In this document: positions 42,914 to 51,891 of the stretch, piece by piece
How the letters are laid out: every line of letters starts with the position of its first letter
How positions within the stretch are numbered: position 1 is the stretch's first letter
Assembly (NCBI GenBank): GCA_034420695.1
Contig: DAOULB010000018.1
Span: 186,001 to 250,000 of the forward strand
Length of the DNA stretch: 64,000 nt
Source of the DNA: Io17-Chloro-G2 sp034420695
GTDB lineage: Bacteria; Chloroflexota; Dehalococcoidia; Lucifugimonadales; UBA3495
Direction of reading: 5' to 3'
Notes under the pieces: generated by a model
What the model was told of the DNA's origin: nothing
What the model saw: the letters and a program-made list of their open reading frames with translations, nothing else
The model's database searches: none
Translations under genes and position numbers: made by a program

Positions 42914-44752
42914 TTGACCATTCCTTACACCAGGGATTCCATAGACCAAGAGAAGCTCCACCGGGAGAGTATGGAAATTGCTCCCCAAGCCACGGGCATC
43001 ATCCCTTTCTTGGAAGAGGAGGTGGTGAACTTTGAGGCCGAATCCGCCTCCTACCAGGCAGGCGACCAAGACAACCTGGAATTCACCCCCTTCCGATTGA
43101 GGCAGGGTGTGTACGGCCAGCGTCAGGCCGACGTTCAGATGATCAGGGTGAAGATACCCGGAGGCATTGTGACCCCCGAGTCCTTGGATGGGCTGGGCCA
43201 TATCGCCGACCGGTTCGCTCCCTTGGGGAAGGGACACATCACCACCAGGGAGAACGTGCAGTTTCACCACGTGCCCCTGCCCGACTGCCCGGAGGTCCTG
43301 CGCCACTTGGGAACGGTGGGACTTAGCAGCCGGGAGGCCTGCGGCAACACGGTGCGGAACGTGGTGGGCCCACCCACGGCAGGGGTCAGTCCCGATGAAA
43401 TTTTCGATCCTACTCCCTACTTGACTGCCTACGTGCGTTTCGGGGCGCGGCATCCCTTGACCCAGTCATTTCCCCGTAAGTTCAAGACGGCCTTTACCGG
43501 CCGCGACGCCCACGACGATGTAGCCGCGGCCATCCAGGACCTGACCTACGTCGCCCAGGTCCGGGAGGTTGACGGGGTTGCCAAGAGAGGATTCAAAGTC
43601 CACGTCGGCGGCGGCACCTCCATCATGCCCCGGCTGGCCAAGCCCCTGTACGAGTTCATTCACGAAGAGGACTACTTGCGGGTGGCCTTGGCGGTCTGGA
43701 CGGTCTTCAACAACGCCGACACCCTCCGCAAGAACCGGATGATGGCCCGGCTCAAGGTGTTGATCGACCGGATAGGCTTGGAGGCTTTCCGGGAACTGGT
43801 GGACGCGGAACTGGAGAAGATCGGCCCCATCGACCCGAAGCCCTTGATGGTGGCTGACGAGCTTTACCGGGAAACTCCCCCGCAGGTTGTCCCTTCTTCC
43901 AACGGTCACAACGGCGGCGGGGAGTACGCCGCTTGGAAAGAGTCCAATGTCATGGCCCAAGCCCAGCAGGGCTACAACGTGGTCTTCGTCAAGCCCACCC
44001 GGGGAGACCTGACCGGCGCGCAGTTCCGGGGCTTGGCCGACATCGTGCGCCGCTTCACCGGCGGGCGGGCCCGCACCACCCAAGAGCAGAACCTGGCCCT
44101 GCGTTGGGTCCCCGACGGGTACTTGCATGACGTGTGGGAGGCCCTGCGGTCCATCGACTTGGGGGAATCCGGCGCCCACTCCATCACCAACGTGGTTTCA
44201 TGTCCTGGGACGGATAGCTGCAAGCTGGGCATCACCGCCTCCATGGGGCTGGCCAAGGCCGTCAAGGAAGAAATAGAGACTTGGAACGGACTGCTGGAAG
44301 ACGATGGGGTCAAGAACATCCGGCTCAAGATGAGCGGCTGCCCCAATGGCTGCGGCCTGCACCACATCGCCAATATCGGCTTCCATGGCGCCGCGGTGAA
44401 GGGCCCTGACGGCGAGCAGATACCGGCCTACGAGCTGTTCCTGGGTGGCAACTACGGCGACAACCGGGTGGAAGACTCCCGCATTGGAACCCGCATCCCC
44501 AAGATCAAGGTACCGGCCAAGGTGGTGCCGGCAGTGATCAAGGAAATTGCCACCCACTTCAAGGAAAACCGCCAGCCGGAAGAGGCCTTCAACCAGTTTC
44601 TTGACCGGGTCGGGTTGGAAGAGGTTACGGACATTGCCGCTCGGGGCCAAGCCAAGGCCGAGTCCAGCGCAGCCGGTTCTGACCTGTACTTCGACTGGGA
44701 GCGGACCAACATCTACAAGCTTGAACGGGGCGAGGGAGAGTGCGCCGTATAG
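42914..44752 (+). CDS. ferredoxin-dependent siroheme sulfite/nitrite reductase
   Basis: A 612-aa reductase with two NIR/SIR ferredoxin-like half-domains and two siroheme-4Fe4S domains. The cluster ligands are C-x5-C in SCPGTDSCKLG (about 430) and C-x3-C in SGCPNGCGLHH (about 475). It takes six electrons from ferredoxin to reduce sulfite to sulfide or nitrite to ammonia; the two cannot be told apart safely by eye. A HemD gene follows 24 nt later. The TTG start is supported by AGGAGG (42903-42908) 5 nt upstream. The C-terminal 40 residues after the last domain are extra. Controlled by the leader above. Confidence 0.9.
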   Translation: MTIPYTRDSIDQEKLHRESMEIAPQATGIIPFLEEEVVNFEAESASYQAGDQDNLEFTPFRLRQGVYGQRQADVQMIRVKIPGGIVTPESLDGLGHIADRFAPLGKGHITTRENVQFHHVPLPDCPEVLRHLGTVGLSSREACGNTVRNVVGPPTAGVSPDEIFDPTPYLTAYVRFGARHPLTQSFPRKFKTAFTGRDAHDDVAAAIQDLTYVAQVREVDGVAKRGFKVHVGGGTSIMPRLAKPLYEFIHEEDYLRVALAVWTVFNNADTLRKNRMMARLKVLIDRIGLEAFRELVDAELEKIGPIDPKPLMVADELYRETPPQVVPSSNGHNGGGEYAAWKESNVMAQAQQGYNVVFVKPTRGDLTGAQFRGLADIVRRFTGGRARTTQEQNLALRWVPDGYLHDVWEALRSIDLGESGAHSITNVVSCPGTDSCKLGITASMGLAKAVKEEIETWNGLLEDDGVKNIRLKMSGCPNGCGLHHIANIGFHGAAVKGPDGEQIPAYELFLGGNYGDNRVEDSRIGTRIPKIKVPAKVVPAVIKEIATHFKENRQPEEAFNQFLDRVGLEEVTDIAARGQAKAESSAAGSDLYFDWERTNIYKLERGEGECAV

Positions 44753-44776
44753 GCTACCGTAAGGGTTGTAGGGGCC

Positions 44777-45619
44777 GTGGCCTCTCTGGAAGGTAGGGTA
44801 ATCGCCTACCTGGAAGCCCGGATGCGCTCCGAAATGGGGTCCCTGATCGAGCGCCACGGCGGCGTTCCCTATTCGGCCCCGGTGCTCCAGGAAAACTACC
44901 TGACCGACAGTCCCCAGGTCCGGCAGTTGGTGGATGACGTCTGCGCCGGCAGCGTCGAGGTCGTGGTGTTGCTCACCGGTGTGGGCACCAGGGCCTTGGT
45001 GGAAGCGGCCGGCGCCATGGGCCGCCGGGAAGAGTTCCTCCAAGCCCTCGACCGTAGCATTGTCATCGCACGCAGCCCCAAGCCGGCCCGGGTGCTTCGA
45101 CAGCACCACATCCACATCGACTTGATGCCCCCGGAACCCTTCACTTCCCAGGACCTCGTCCAAGCCTTGGATCGGCCGGGGTCACCGGCCCTCGACGGGA
45201 AAGAGCTGGCCATCCAGGCCTATGGCGGGCCCAACGGCTTCTTGAGCCGGAGCCTGCAGGAACGTGGAGCCCAAGTCAGGGAAGTTTCACTGTACAGTTG
45301 GGGACTGCCCGGGGACGCTGCTCCGGTCATGGGGCTAATCGACGATCTGGCCAAGGGAGAGGTCCAAGCGCTCTTGTTCACCAGCCAGCCCCAAGTCGGC
45401 AACCTCCTGGCCATAGCATCGCAGCAGGGCCAAGAGGAACGGTTGCGGGCGGCCCTGTCCGGGGATTCGGTGGCAGTCGCTTCAGTGGGGCCGGTTTGCA
45501 CCCGTCGGTTAACGGAAGCCGGGTTCAGGGTCGACGTGGAGCCAATCCATCCCCACATGGGAAACTTGGTTATATCCTTGGCGGACTATTTCCAGGAAAA
45601 GCAGGCCCAAGTTACCTGA
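44777..45619 (+). CDS. hemD: uroporphyrinogen-III synthase-like protein
   Basis: A 280-aa HemD-fold protein: two alpha/beta domains (EGRVIAYLEARMRSEMGSLIERHGGVPYSAP, VVLLTGVGTRALVEAA; second half ALLFTSQPQVGNLLAIA, VAVASVGPVCTRRLTEAGFRVDVEPIHPHMGNLV). It would close hydroxymethylbilane to uroporphyrinogen III, precursor of siroheme and heme. Being 24 nt behind a siroheme enzyme fits a dedicated supply. GTG start. Members of this branch diverge from classical HemD, so catalysis is probable rather than sure. Confidence 0.83.
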   Translation: MASLEGRVIAYLEARMRSEMGSLIERHGGVPYSAPVLQENYLTDSPQVRQLVDDVCAGSVEVVVLLTGVGTRALVEAAGAMGRREEFLQALDRSIVIARSPKPARVLRQHHIHIDLMPPEPFTSQDLVQALDRPGSPALDGKELAIQAYGGPNGFLSRSLQERGAQVREVSLYSWGLPGDAAPVMGLIDDLAKGEVQALLFTSQPQVGNLLAIASQQGQEERLRAALSGDSVAVASVGPVCTRRLTEAGFRVDVEPIHPHMGNLVISLADYFQEKQAQVT

Positions 45620-45669
45620 CGCTAGCGTGACTCTCCCGGCGGCCCGGGGTGATGCGCCCGGCCCTCCAT

Positions 45670-46074
45670 CTAGCGGTTAAGCCACTTCTTCCAGCGGTCC
45701 ACTCTCGAGTCGGGCCCTTCTACGGAACGGCCGCGCCACCTCTTCTCTATGGAACCGTAGCTGGGTCTGAAGAAGAACAGCAAGTAGGCGCCCAAGAGTA
45801 TTGCCAAGCCTACCCAGATGACAATGTTGTAGCCGAGTATGGCGGCAATGAGGAAAAGGACCAGTCCCACCAGCATCAACTTGCCCGGCGAGAGGGCGGT
45901 CCTACGGCGGCTTTTCTGCTGCTGCCCGGCCTTGCCCCCCGACCGGTTCAAGGCCTCCTGAAGCTCATTGGTATCCTCCGGAGGCCGGGGACGTTCTCCG
46001 GGACTATCCGAGGGCGGGTTCTCGCCGGAGCGGCGCAGTATCTCTTCTATTTCGTCTTGATACTTTTCAGGCAT
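45670..46074 (-). CDS. hypothetical membrane protein
   Basis: A 134-aa protein with a polar N-terminus (about 1-60, acidic then basic, QQQKSRRRT), two close membrane segments (about 62-80 and 84-102) and a basic C-terminal tail (VDRWKKWLNR). No family recognised. Located downstream of phoU in the same direction, about 180 nt away, so not clearly part of the pst operon. Confidence 0.65.
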   Translation of the reverse strand: MPEKYQDEIEEILRRSGENPPSDSPGERPRPPEDTNELQEALNRSGGKAGQQQKSRRRTALSPGKLMLVGLVLFLIAAILGYNIVIWVGLAILLGAYLLFFFRPSYGSIEKRWRGRSVEGPDSRVDRWKKWLNR

Positions 46075-46254
46075 AAGGCCTCCGGGCCGGGACCCGAATT
46101 ATCCTTCCCAACCCCGCCGCCCAGCAAAAAGCTAGTGATAGTTATTATTGAACCAGACCTTGGGAGAAATTGGTAGTCCATAGGCAAAATCAAACCATAC
46201 CGTCATTCCGCTCAACCGGAATCTCGTGAAGCTTGCTGGGCCGGGTGATTGTGC

Positions 46255-46905
46255 TCAGTGCTGCCCTGAGGCGCCTGAGACCAGGAACTCCACCTTCTCA
46301 GCAATATTGGTTGCCCGGTCGGCTATCCGCTCCAAGTCGTGAGCGGCCCATAACAGGTGGGTGGCCCGCTGTATCGTTTGCGGCTCCTGCGCCATCCGGT
46401 TGAACAGGTCGCGGCAGACCCCGTGGTACAGGGCATCGACCCGGTCGTCGTCGGCCCAGACCTGGCGGGCGGCGTCCAAGTCCCGCTCCACCCAGGCCCC
46501 CAGGCTGCGTTTCAGCATGTCCACACCGTAATTGCCCATCTGCCGCATCCCCTCGAAGGGTTCCAGCAATGGCTCTTCGCCGATGATGAGTCCTATCTTC
46601 CCGATGCCCTCGGCGTAGTCCCCCATTCGTTCCAATTCCACCGCTATCTGGAGCACGGCCACCAGGTTCCTCAGGTCGCTGGCCAGGGGTTGCTGCGTTG
46701 CAATCAGGTCTATAGAAGTTTCTTCCAGCTTGTAGCGCAATTGGTCAATCTGTTCGTCTTCCTGCACCACCTCAAAGGATGCTGTTAGGTCCCGCCGTTC
46801 CAAAGCGTCCATGGACTTGATAATGGCCCGTTCAACCATGCGGCCCAGTTCCATCAGGCCATTCTGCAGGTCGTTAAGACTGCGGTCGAACTCTCCCCTC
46901 AACAT
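46255..46905 (-). CDS. phoU: phosphate transport regulator PhoU
   Basis: A 216-aa PhoU: two three-helix bundles, each with the E(K)xxxDxxxD/E-type metal-binding helix (LNDLQNGLMELGRMVERAIIKS at the start; GDYAEGIGKIG; HDLERIADRATNIAEK at 182-197). It couples the PstSCAB transporter to the PhoR sensor and limits phosphate uptake. No pho two-component genes are in the window. It is the last gene of the pst cluster, 15 nt after pstB. Confidence 0.92.
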   Translation of the reverse strand: MLRGEFDRSLNDLQNGLMELGRMVERAIIKSMDALERRDLTASFEVVQEDEQIDQLRYKLEETSIDLIATQQPLASDLRNLVAVLQIAVELERMGDYAEGIGKIGLIIGEEPLLEPFEGMRQMGNYGVDMLKRSLGAWVERDLDAARQVWADDDRVDALYHGVCRDLFNRMAQEPQTIQRATHLLWAAHDLERIADRATNIAEKVEFLVSGASGQH

Positions 46906-46920
46906 TCACTTTCACCACTT

Positions 46921-47694
46921 CTATCCGAATCTCCCGGTTATGTATGCTTCCGTGCGCTCGTCCTGGGGGTTGGTGAAAATCTGCCGGCTCTCTCCGTACT
47001 CCGCCAGCAAGCCTATGCTGTTCTCTTCCGTCATCATGAAGGCGGTGTAGTCGGACACCCTTGCAGCCTGCTGCATGTTGTGGGTGACAATAACTATCGA
47101 GTATTCCTCCGCCAGTTCCCTCATCACCTCTTCAATGGCCAGGGTAGCTATGGGGTCCAAGGCTGAGCAAGGCTCGTCCATGAGAATCACCTGGGGTTCC
47201 ACCGCCAGGGTGCGAGCGATGCAGAGGCGCTGTTGCTGGCCGCCGGAAAGGCCAAGGGCGCTGGCGTGCAACCGGTCCTTGACCTCTTCCCACAGGGCAG
47301 CCCGATGCAGGGAAGCCTCTACCAACTCGTCCATATTGCCCTTGAACCCGTTGATTTTGGGCCCGAAGGCCACGTTCTCGTAAATTGACTTGGGGAAAGG
47401 GTTGGGCCGCTGGAAGACCATCCCTATCTGGAACCTGATTTCCGCGGGGTCCACATCGTCGGCATAGAGGTCCTCTCCCCGGAAAAAGACCTTGCCTGTG
47501 GTGGTGGCAGTAGGGATCAACTCGTTCATGCGGTTGAAGCAGCGTAGCAGGGTGCTCTTGCCACAGCCCGAGGGTCCAATGATGGCCGTGATGCGGTTTC
47601 GCGGGATTGCCAAAGTCACTTCCGTGACGACGCGTTTGGTCCCGTAGTAAACGCACAGGTCCTCGGTCTGGAGAATGTTCTCAAGGTCTTGCAT
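46921..47694 (-). CDS. pstB: phosphate ABC transporter ATP-binding protein PstB
   Basis: A 257-aa ABC ATPase: Walker A GPSGCGKST (38-46), Q-loop GMVFQRPNPFPKSIYENV, signature LSGGQQQRL (about 148-156), Walker B ILMDEPCSALD and the H-loop THNMQQAARVSDYTAFM, all as in PstB. Cytoplasmic, drives phosphate import through PstCA. Eight nt after pstA. No promoter of its own seen. Confidence 0.95.
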   Translation of the reverse strand: MQDLENILQTEDLCVYYGTKRVVTEVTLAIPRNRITAIIGPSGCGKSTLLRCFNRMNELIPTATTTGKVFFRGEDLYADDVDPAEIRFQIGMVFQRPNPFPKSIYENVAFGPKINGFKGNMDELVEASLHRAALWEEVKDRLHASALGLSGGQQQRLCIARTLAVEPQVILMDEPCSALDPIATLAIEEVMRELAEEYSIVIVTHNMQQAARVSDYTAFMMTEENSIGLLAEYGESRQIFTNPQDERTEAYITGRFG

Positions 47695-47702
47695 CTCTTG
47701 TC

Positions 47703-48581
47703 TTACATCCTGTTTCCGAACTTGTACCTCAGGAATACTGCCGCGGCGTTCATGACGAACAGCAGTACCAGCAACACCATAATGCCCGCAGCCGCAGCTT
47801 CGTGGAATCCCGCCTGCGGCCTGGAAGTCCAGTTGAATATCTGGATTGGCAGCACCGTAAACCGGCTCATGGGGCCGTCAGGAGCAAAGGGAACGAAGGT
47901 GAGGGCGCCCATAACGATGAGGGGCGCCGTTTCTCCCATGGCCCGGCTCACCGCCAGGATTACCCCGGTCAATATTCCGGGAAACGCTTGCGGGAGCACC
48001 AAGTGCCACACCGCCTGCCACCTGCTGGCGCCCAAGGCGAACCCCCCTTCCCTGATGGATGGCGGCACCGCCCGTATTGCTTCCTGGGCCGCAATGATTA
48101 TCACCGGCAGTACCAGCAGCGCCAGGGTGAACCCGCCGGCCAGCACGCTCTTGCCCAAGGAGAGGCTCCTTACGAATATCTCCAACCCCAGGATTCCGTA
48201 AACGATCGAGGGCACTCCGGCCAGGTTGGCGATGTTGATCTGGATTATCTTGGTGAACCTCTGGCGGGAAGCGTACTCTTCCAAGTAAATCGCCGCCCCC
48301 ACGCCTAAGACGAAGGAAGCAAATCCGGCGATGGCGATCACGTAGATGCTTCCTAGTACAGCCGCCTGGATACCGGCCCTTTCCGGGAAACGGGATGGGA
48401 AGCTGGTCAGGAAAGACCACTCGACCCTGGTGTACCCCTGGATAATGATGTATATGAGAAGCACCGCCAGCATCCCAAGAGCTATGGCGATGGCCAGCAT
48501 GCACATTCCGGCAAATATGGTGCTCTTGCGTTTGCGCCAAGCTAGCCGCCTTTGTAGTTCGGCTCGTTGTATTGCTTCCAT
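47703..48581 (-). CDS. pstA: phosphate ABC transporter permease PstA
   Basis: A 292-aa permease with six membrane spans. The EAA loop segment is EAIRAVPPSIREGGFALGASRWQAVWHLVLPQAFPGILTG (about 160-199), contacting PstB. ATG 48581 overlaps the pstC stop as TAATG, so pstC and pstA are translationally coupled; a longer in-frame start would overlap pstC by 37 nt. Confidence 0.93.
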   Translation of the reverse strand: MEAIQRAELQRRLAWRKRKSTIFAGMCMLAIAIALGMLAVLLIYIIIQGYTRVEWSFLTSFPSRFPERAGIQAAVLGSIYVIAIAGFASFVLGVGAAIYLEEYASRQRFTKIIQINIANLAGVPSIVYGILGLEIFVRSLSLGKSVLAGGFTLALLVLPVIIIAAQEAIRAVPPSIREGGFALGASRWQAVWHLVLPQAFPGILTGVILAVSRAMGETAPLIVMGALTFVPFAPDGPMSRFTVLPIQIFNWTSRPQAGFHEAAAAGIMVLLVLLFVMNAAAVFLRYKFGNRM

Positions 48582-49531
48582 TATTCGTACTGTTCCCTGA
48601 ATTTGCGGACGACCCACTGGCTCAACAGGTTCATGACTAAGGTCATCAAGAATAGGGTCAGGGCCACGGCGAAGATAGTCTTGAACTCCAGGGTCCCTGC
48701 CGGGGCATCACCGAGGCTCACCTGCACTATGTAGGCCGTCATTGTTTCTATGGGCACAAAGGGGTTCAGGGTGAAATTCGGGTTCTGTCCGGCGGCCACG
48801 GTTACGATCATCGTCTCGCCGATGGCCCGGGAAGTCGCCAGGATGAAAGAAGCAGCGATGCCCGAGAGCGCCGCCGGCACCACTACCCGGAGGGCCACTT
48901 CCAGCTTGGTCGCTCCCAAGGCATAGGCCCCCTCCCGGAGCGCGTTGGGGACCGCAGACATGGCGTCTTCGCTCAGGCTCGACACCATCGGCAGGATCAT
49001 GATTCCCATGACGATGGAGGCGCTCAAGGCATTGAAGACAGCTATATCCTCGGAGATATTGCGGAGCAAGGGGGTAACGAACAGCAGGGCGAAGTAGCCG
49101 TACACCACCGTAGGTATGCCGGCCAGGATTTCCAGCACCGGCTTGATGATTTGCCTGACTCTTTCCGGGGCGTATTCGCTCAGGTAGATGGCGCTCAACA
49201 GCCCCAGGGGCAGCGCCACTATCATGGACATCACGGCGACCAGCAGGGTGCCAGTCACCAAGGGAAGCACACCGAAGTGCTTGGAAGCGAAGAGAGGAGT
49301 CCACCGGGTGCCGGTGATGAACTCGATGGGAGATACTACTTGAAAGAACTGAACGGCCTCGAACAGTAGAACGGAGACGATGCCCACTGTGGTGAGTATT
49401 GAGACGGTGCTGAAAGTAAACAGTACCGCCCGCGCCGTGCGTTCTTGAAATTGTCTGGAGCGAATGCGTCTCTGGGAATCGCTTCCTTTTTCCAATCGAG
49501 CCGCGCCTGGAGCCACATCTTCCCTAGCCAA
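48581..49531 (-). CDS. pstC: phosphate ABC transporter permease PstC
   Basis: A 316-aa permease with six spans and the EAA loop SAVPNALREGAYALGATKLEVALRVVVPAALSGIA (about 190-224). It has a charged N-terminal extension of about 35 residues (AREDVAPGAARLEKGSDSQRR) before the first span. Possible promoter TTGTGC-17-TATGCT at 49624-49596 (minus) in the gap after pstS would give separate expression from pstS. Confidence 0.93.
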   Translation of the reverse strand: MAREDVAPGAARLEKGSDSQRRIRSRQFQERTARAVLFTFSTVSILTTVGIVSVLLFEAVQFFQVVSPIEFITGTRWTPLFASKHFGVLPLVTGTLLVAVMSMIVALPLGLLSAIYLSEYAPERVRQIIKPVLEILAGIPTVVYGYFALLFVTPLLRNISEDIAVFNALSASIVMGIMILPMVSSLSEDAMSAVPNALREGAYALGATKLEVALRVVVPAALSGIAASFILATSRAIGETMIVTVAAGQNPNFTLNPFVPIETMTAYIVQVSLGDAPAGTLEFKTIFAVALTLFLMTLVMNLLSQWVVRKFREQYE

Positions 49532-49716
49532 ATTGAACTTCCGTCCTCAGCCCTGGACCGCTGCTCCAAAGAGGGCCGACTGGAAGCCGATTAACAGCAT
49601 AATCGGCAGCCCCTCTGAGCACAACGGCATAAGTCTGGTTTTTGATTTCAGGTAGCTAATTGAGTGTTTTATCCCAGGGACCGGGGTTCTCTTGGCCCGT
49701 CCCTTCTTGAAGTTGC

Positions 49717-49756
49717 GGAAACAGCAGGGAGGTATGTCCCACTCCCTGCTGTTTCC
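49717..49756 (-). promoter_or_regulatory. perfect stem-loop between pstS and pstC
   Basis: A 15-bp perfect inverted repeat (49717-49731 with 49742-49756, GGAAACAGCAGGGAG and complement) around a 10-nt loop, 8 nt after the pstS stop. No T-run follows, so it is not a typical terminator. It could protect the pstS message from 3' decay and lower pstCAB expression relative to pstS. Confidence 0.7.
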
Positions 49757-49764
49757 AGACAAGG

Positions 49765-51891
49765 CTACTGGTTGCCGGCCAGCACTTCGGCTACGGCGCC
49801 CTTCTGGGCGTTGTCCCCGCCGAAGAGGGTGCCAGCCAGGCCCCGGTCCAAGCGGTCCTGGGCCAACTCGTACACCCGGCTGGGATAGGGCAGGTAGCCA
49901 ACGTCCCGGACCAGTTGCTGGCCGCCTTCCCGGCTCATGTGGAACCTGGCGAAGGCTGCGATGTGGGGCTGGGCCAGGGCGTCCTTGCGGACGTAGATGA
50001 AGAGCGGGCGGGCCAAGGGCTGGTACTCGCCGCTCTCGATGGTGGCGTTGCTGGGGGTGACGCAGCCTGCGCCGCCGTCAACTCCCACCAGCTTCAGCCG
50101 GTCCTGGTTCTCGGCGTAGTAAGCATAGCCGAAGAATCCCAGGCTGTGCTTGCCGCCGGCGATGCCCTGGACCAGGACGTTGTCGTCCTCGCTGGCGGTA
50201 TAGTCGCCCCGGGAAGCCGCCGACTCCTCGTTGACCACCTCGGTGAAGTAGTCGAAGGTGCCGGAGTCGACGCCGGGCCCGTAGAGCTGGATTTCCTCGT
50301 CGGGCCAACTGGCGCGGACTTGGTTCCACTTGGTGACCACGCCCTCGGCGTCAGGGCCCCAGAGGGTGTGAAGCTCGGCGATGGTCATGCAGTCGATGTA
50401 GTTGTTGTCCGGGTGGGTCATGACGCTGAGGCCGTCGATGGCGACGGGGACCTCGACGTACTCGATGCCGGCTTCGAGACAAGCATCGACCTCTTTCTGC
50501 TTGATGGGGCGGGAGGCGTTGGAGATGTCGGTCTCGCCGTTGCAGAACTTCTTGAAGCCGCCGCCGCTGCCGGAGAGGCCGACGGTGACCTTGACGTTGC
50601 CTTCGGTGAGGATGCCGAACTCCTCGGCGACGGCTTCGCTGACCGGGAACACGGTGCTGGAGCCGTCAATGGATATGTCGCCCTTGTAGGAGGTGTAGTC
50701 GACCTTTTCCATCATGGCGGGCGCTTCACCGGAAGCATTGCCGGCCAGCACATCGGCGACGGGGCCCTTCTGGGCGTTGTCCCCGCCGAAGAGGGTGCCG
50801 GTCAGGCCCCGGTCCAAGCGGTCCTGGGCCAGCTCATACACCCGGCTGGGATAGGGCAGGTAGCCAACGTCCCGGACCAGTTGCTGGCCGCCTTCCCGGC
50901 TCATGTGGAACTTGGCGAAGGCTGCGATGTGGGGCTGGGCCAGCGCGTCCTTGCGGACGTAGATGAACAGCGGGCGGGCTAAGGGCTGGTACTCGCCGCT
51001 CTCGATGGTGGCGTCGCTGGGGGTGACGCAGCCGTTGCCGCCGTCAATTCCCACCAGCTTCAGCCGCTCCTGGTTCTCGGCGTAGTAAGCATAGCCGAAG
51101 AAACCGAGGCTGTGCTTGCCGCCGGCGATGCCTTGGACCAGGACGTTGTCGTCCTCGCTGGCGGTATAGTCGCCCCGTGAAGCCGCCGACTCCTCGTTGA
51201 CCACTTCGGTGAAGTAGTCGAAGGTGCCGGAGTCGACGCCGGGCCCGTAGAGCTGGATTTCCTCATCGGGCCAGTCGGCGCGGACTTGGTTCCACTTGGT
51301 GACCACGCCCTCGGCTTCAGGTCTCCATAGGGTGTGGAGCTCGGCAATGGTCATGCAGTCGATGTAGTCGTTTTCGGGGTGGGTCATGACGCTGAGGCCA
51401 TCGATGGCCACGGGTACCTCGACGTACTCGATGCCGGCGGCCAAGCAAGCGTCGACCTCTTTCTGTTTGATGGGGCGCGAGGCGTTGGTGATGTCGCTCT
51501 CTCCGTTGCAGAACTTTTTGAAACCCCCGCCGCTGCCGGAGAGGCCCACTGTGACCCTGACGTTGCCGCCGGTGAGGATGCCGAACTCTTCGGCCACGGC
51601 TTCACTGACCGGGTAAACGGTGCTGGAGCCGTCTATGGTGATGTCGCCTTTGAGGCTGGAGAAGTCAATTGCGCTGTCCGTCATGGTCTCTGCGGTCGAG
51701 GTCTCTTTGGACGTAGTGGTCTCCGAAGTCATCGACGTGCTGGATGACGTTTGCGAGCTGGAGCCCGTGGATGTGGCGGGCTCTGAGGCTTGGCTACTGG
51801 ACCCGCAGGCTAGGGAAGCAATAGTGAACGTTGCCAAAGCCAGCAACAGAAGTAGCCCAAGGGTCGGCATCTTGAACGATGCGTTGGCCAT
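49765..51891 (-). CDS. pstS: phosphate-binding lipoprotein with two tandem PstS domains
   Basis: A 708-aa periplasmic-binding protein, about twice the usual PstS length. It has an N-terminal signal with lipobox-like ASLAC (about 25-29), a Ser/Thr linker (about 30-75) and two near-identical phosphate-binding domains (about 79-390 and 400-708). Each has GDI(T/S)IDGSSTV(Y/F)PVSEAV, GLSGSGGGFKKF, ITNASRPI or ISNASRPI, GVDSGTFDYFTEVVNEES and LPYPSRVYELAQDRLD. The DGSST, SGSGGG and GVDSGTFDYF loops contact phosphate in this family. Two sites on one chain feed one PstCA channel. RBS GAGG precedes the ATG; a long leader lies upstream. Confidence 0.92.
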   Translation of the reverse strand: MANASFKMPTLGLLLLLALATFTIASLACGSSSQASEPATSTGSSSQTSSSTSMTSETTTSKETSTAETMTDSAIDFSSLKGDITIDGSSTVYPVSEAVAEEFGILTGGNVRVTVGLSGSGGGFKKFCNGESDITNASRPIKQKEVDACLAAGIEYVEVPVAIDGLSVMTHPENDYIDCMTIAELHTLWRPEAEGVVTKWNQVRADWPDEEIQLYGPGVDSGTFDYFTEVVNEESAASRGDYTASEDDNVLVQGIAGGKHSLGFFGYAYYAENQERLKLVGIDGGNGCVTPSDATIESGEYQPLARPLFIYVRKDALAQPHIAAFAKFHMSREGGQQLVRDVGYLPYPSRVYELAQDRLDRGLTGTLFGGDNAQKGPVADVLAGNASGEAPAMMEKVDYTSYKGDISIDGSSTVFPVSEAVAEEFGILTEGNVKVTVGLSGSGGGFKKFCNGETDISNASRPIKQKEVDACLEAGIEYVEVPVAIDGLSVMTHPDNNYIDCMTIAELHTLWGPDAEGVVTKWNQVRASWPDEEIQLYGPGVDSGTFDYFTEVVNEESAASRGDYTASEDDNVLVQGIAGGKHSLGFFGYAYYAENQDRLKLVGVDGGAGCVTPSNATIESGEYQPLARPLFIYVRKDALAQPHIAAFARFHMSREGGQQLVRDVGYLPYPSRVYELAQDRLDRGLAGTLFGGDNAQKGAVAEVLAGNQ
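49779..51655 (-). repeat. internal tandem duplication within pstS
   Basis: Two units, about 49779-50690 and 50742-51655, repeat with a period of about 963 bp. Long stretches are identical in nucleotides as well as residues, for instance the block around 49850-49950 and 50813-50913. The conservation at third positions implies a recent duplication or continuing gene conversion. Confidence 0.8.

Noticed and set aside
49681..49756. pstS-pstC hairpin as attachment site or insertion-sequence end
   Set aside because: No target duplication, no transposase, and its position right after a stop codon suits an intercistronic RNA structure better.
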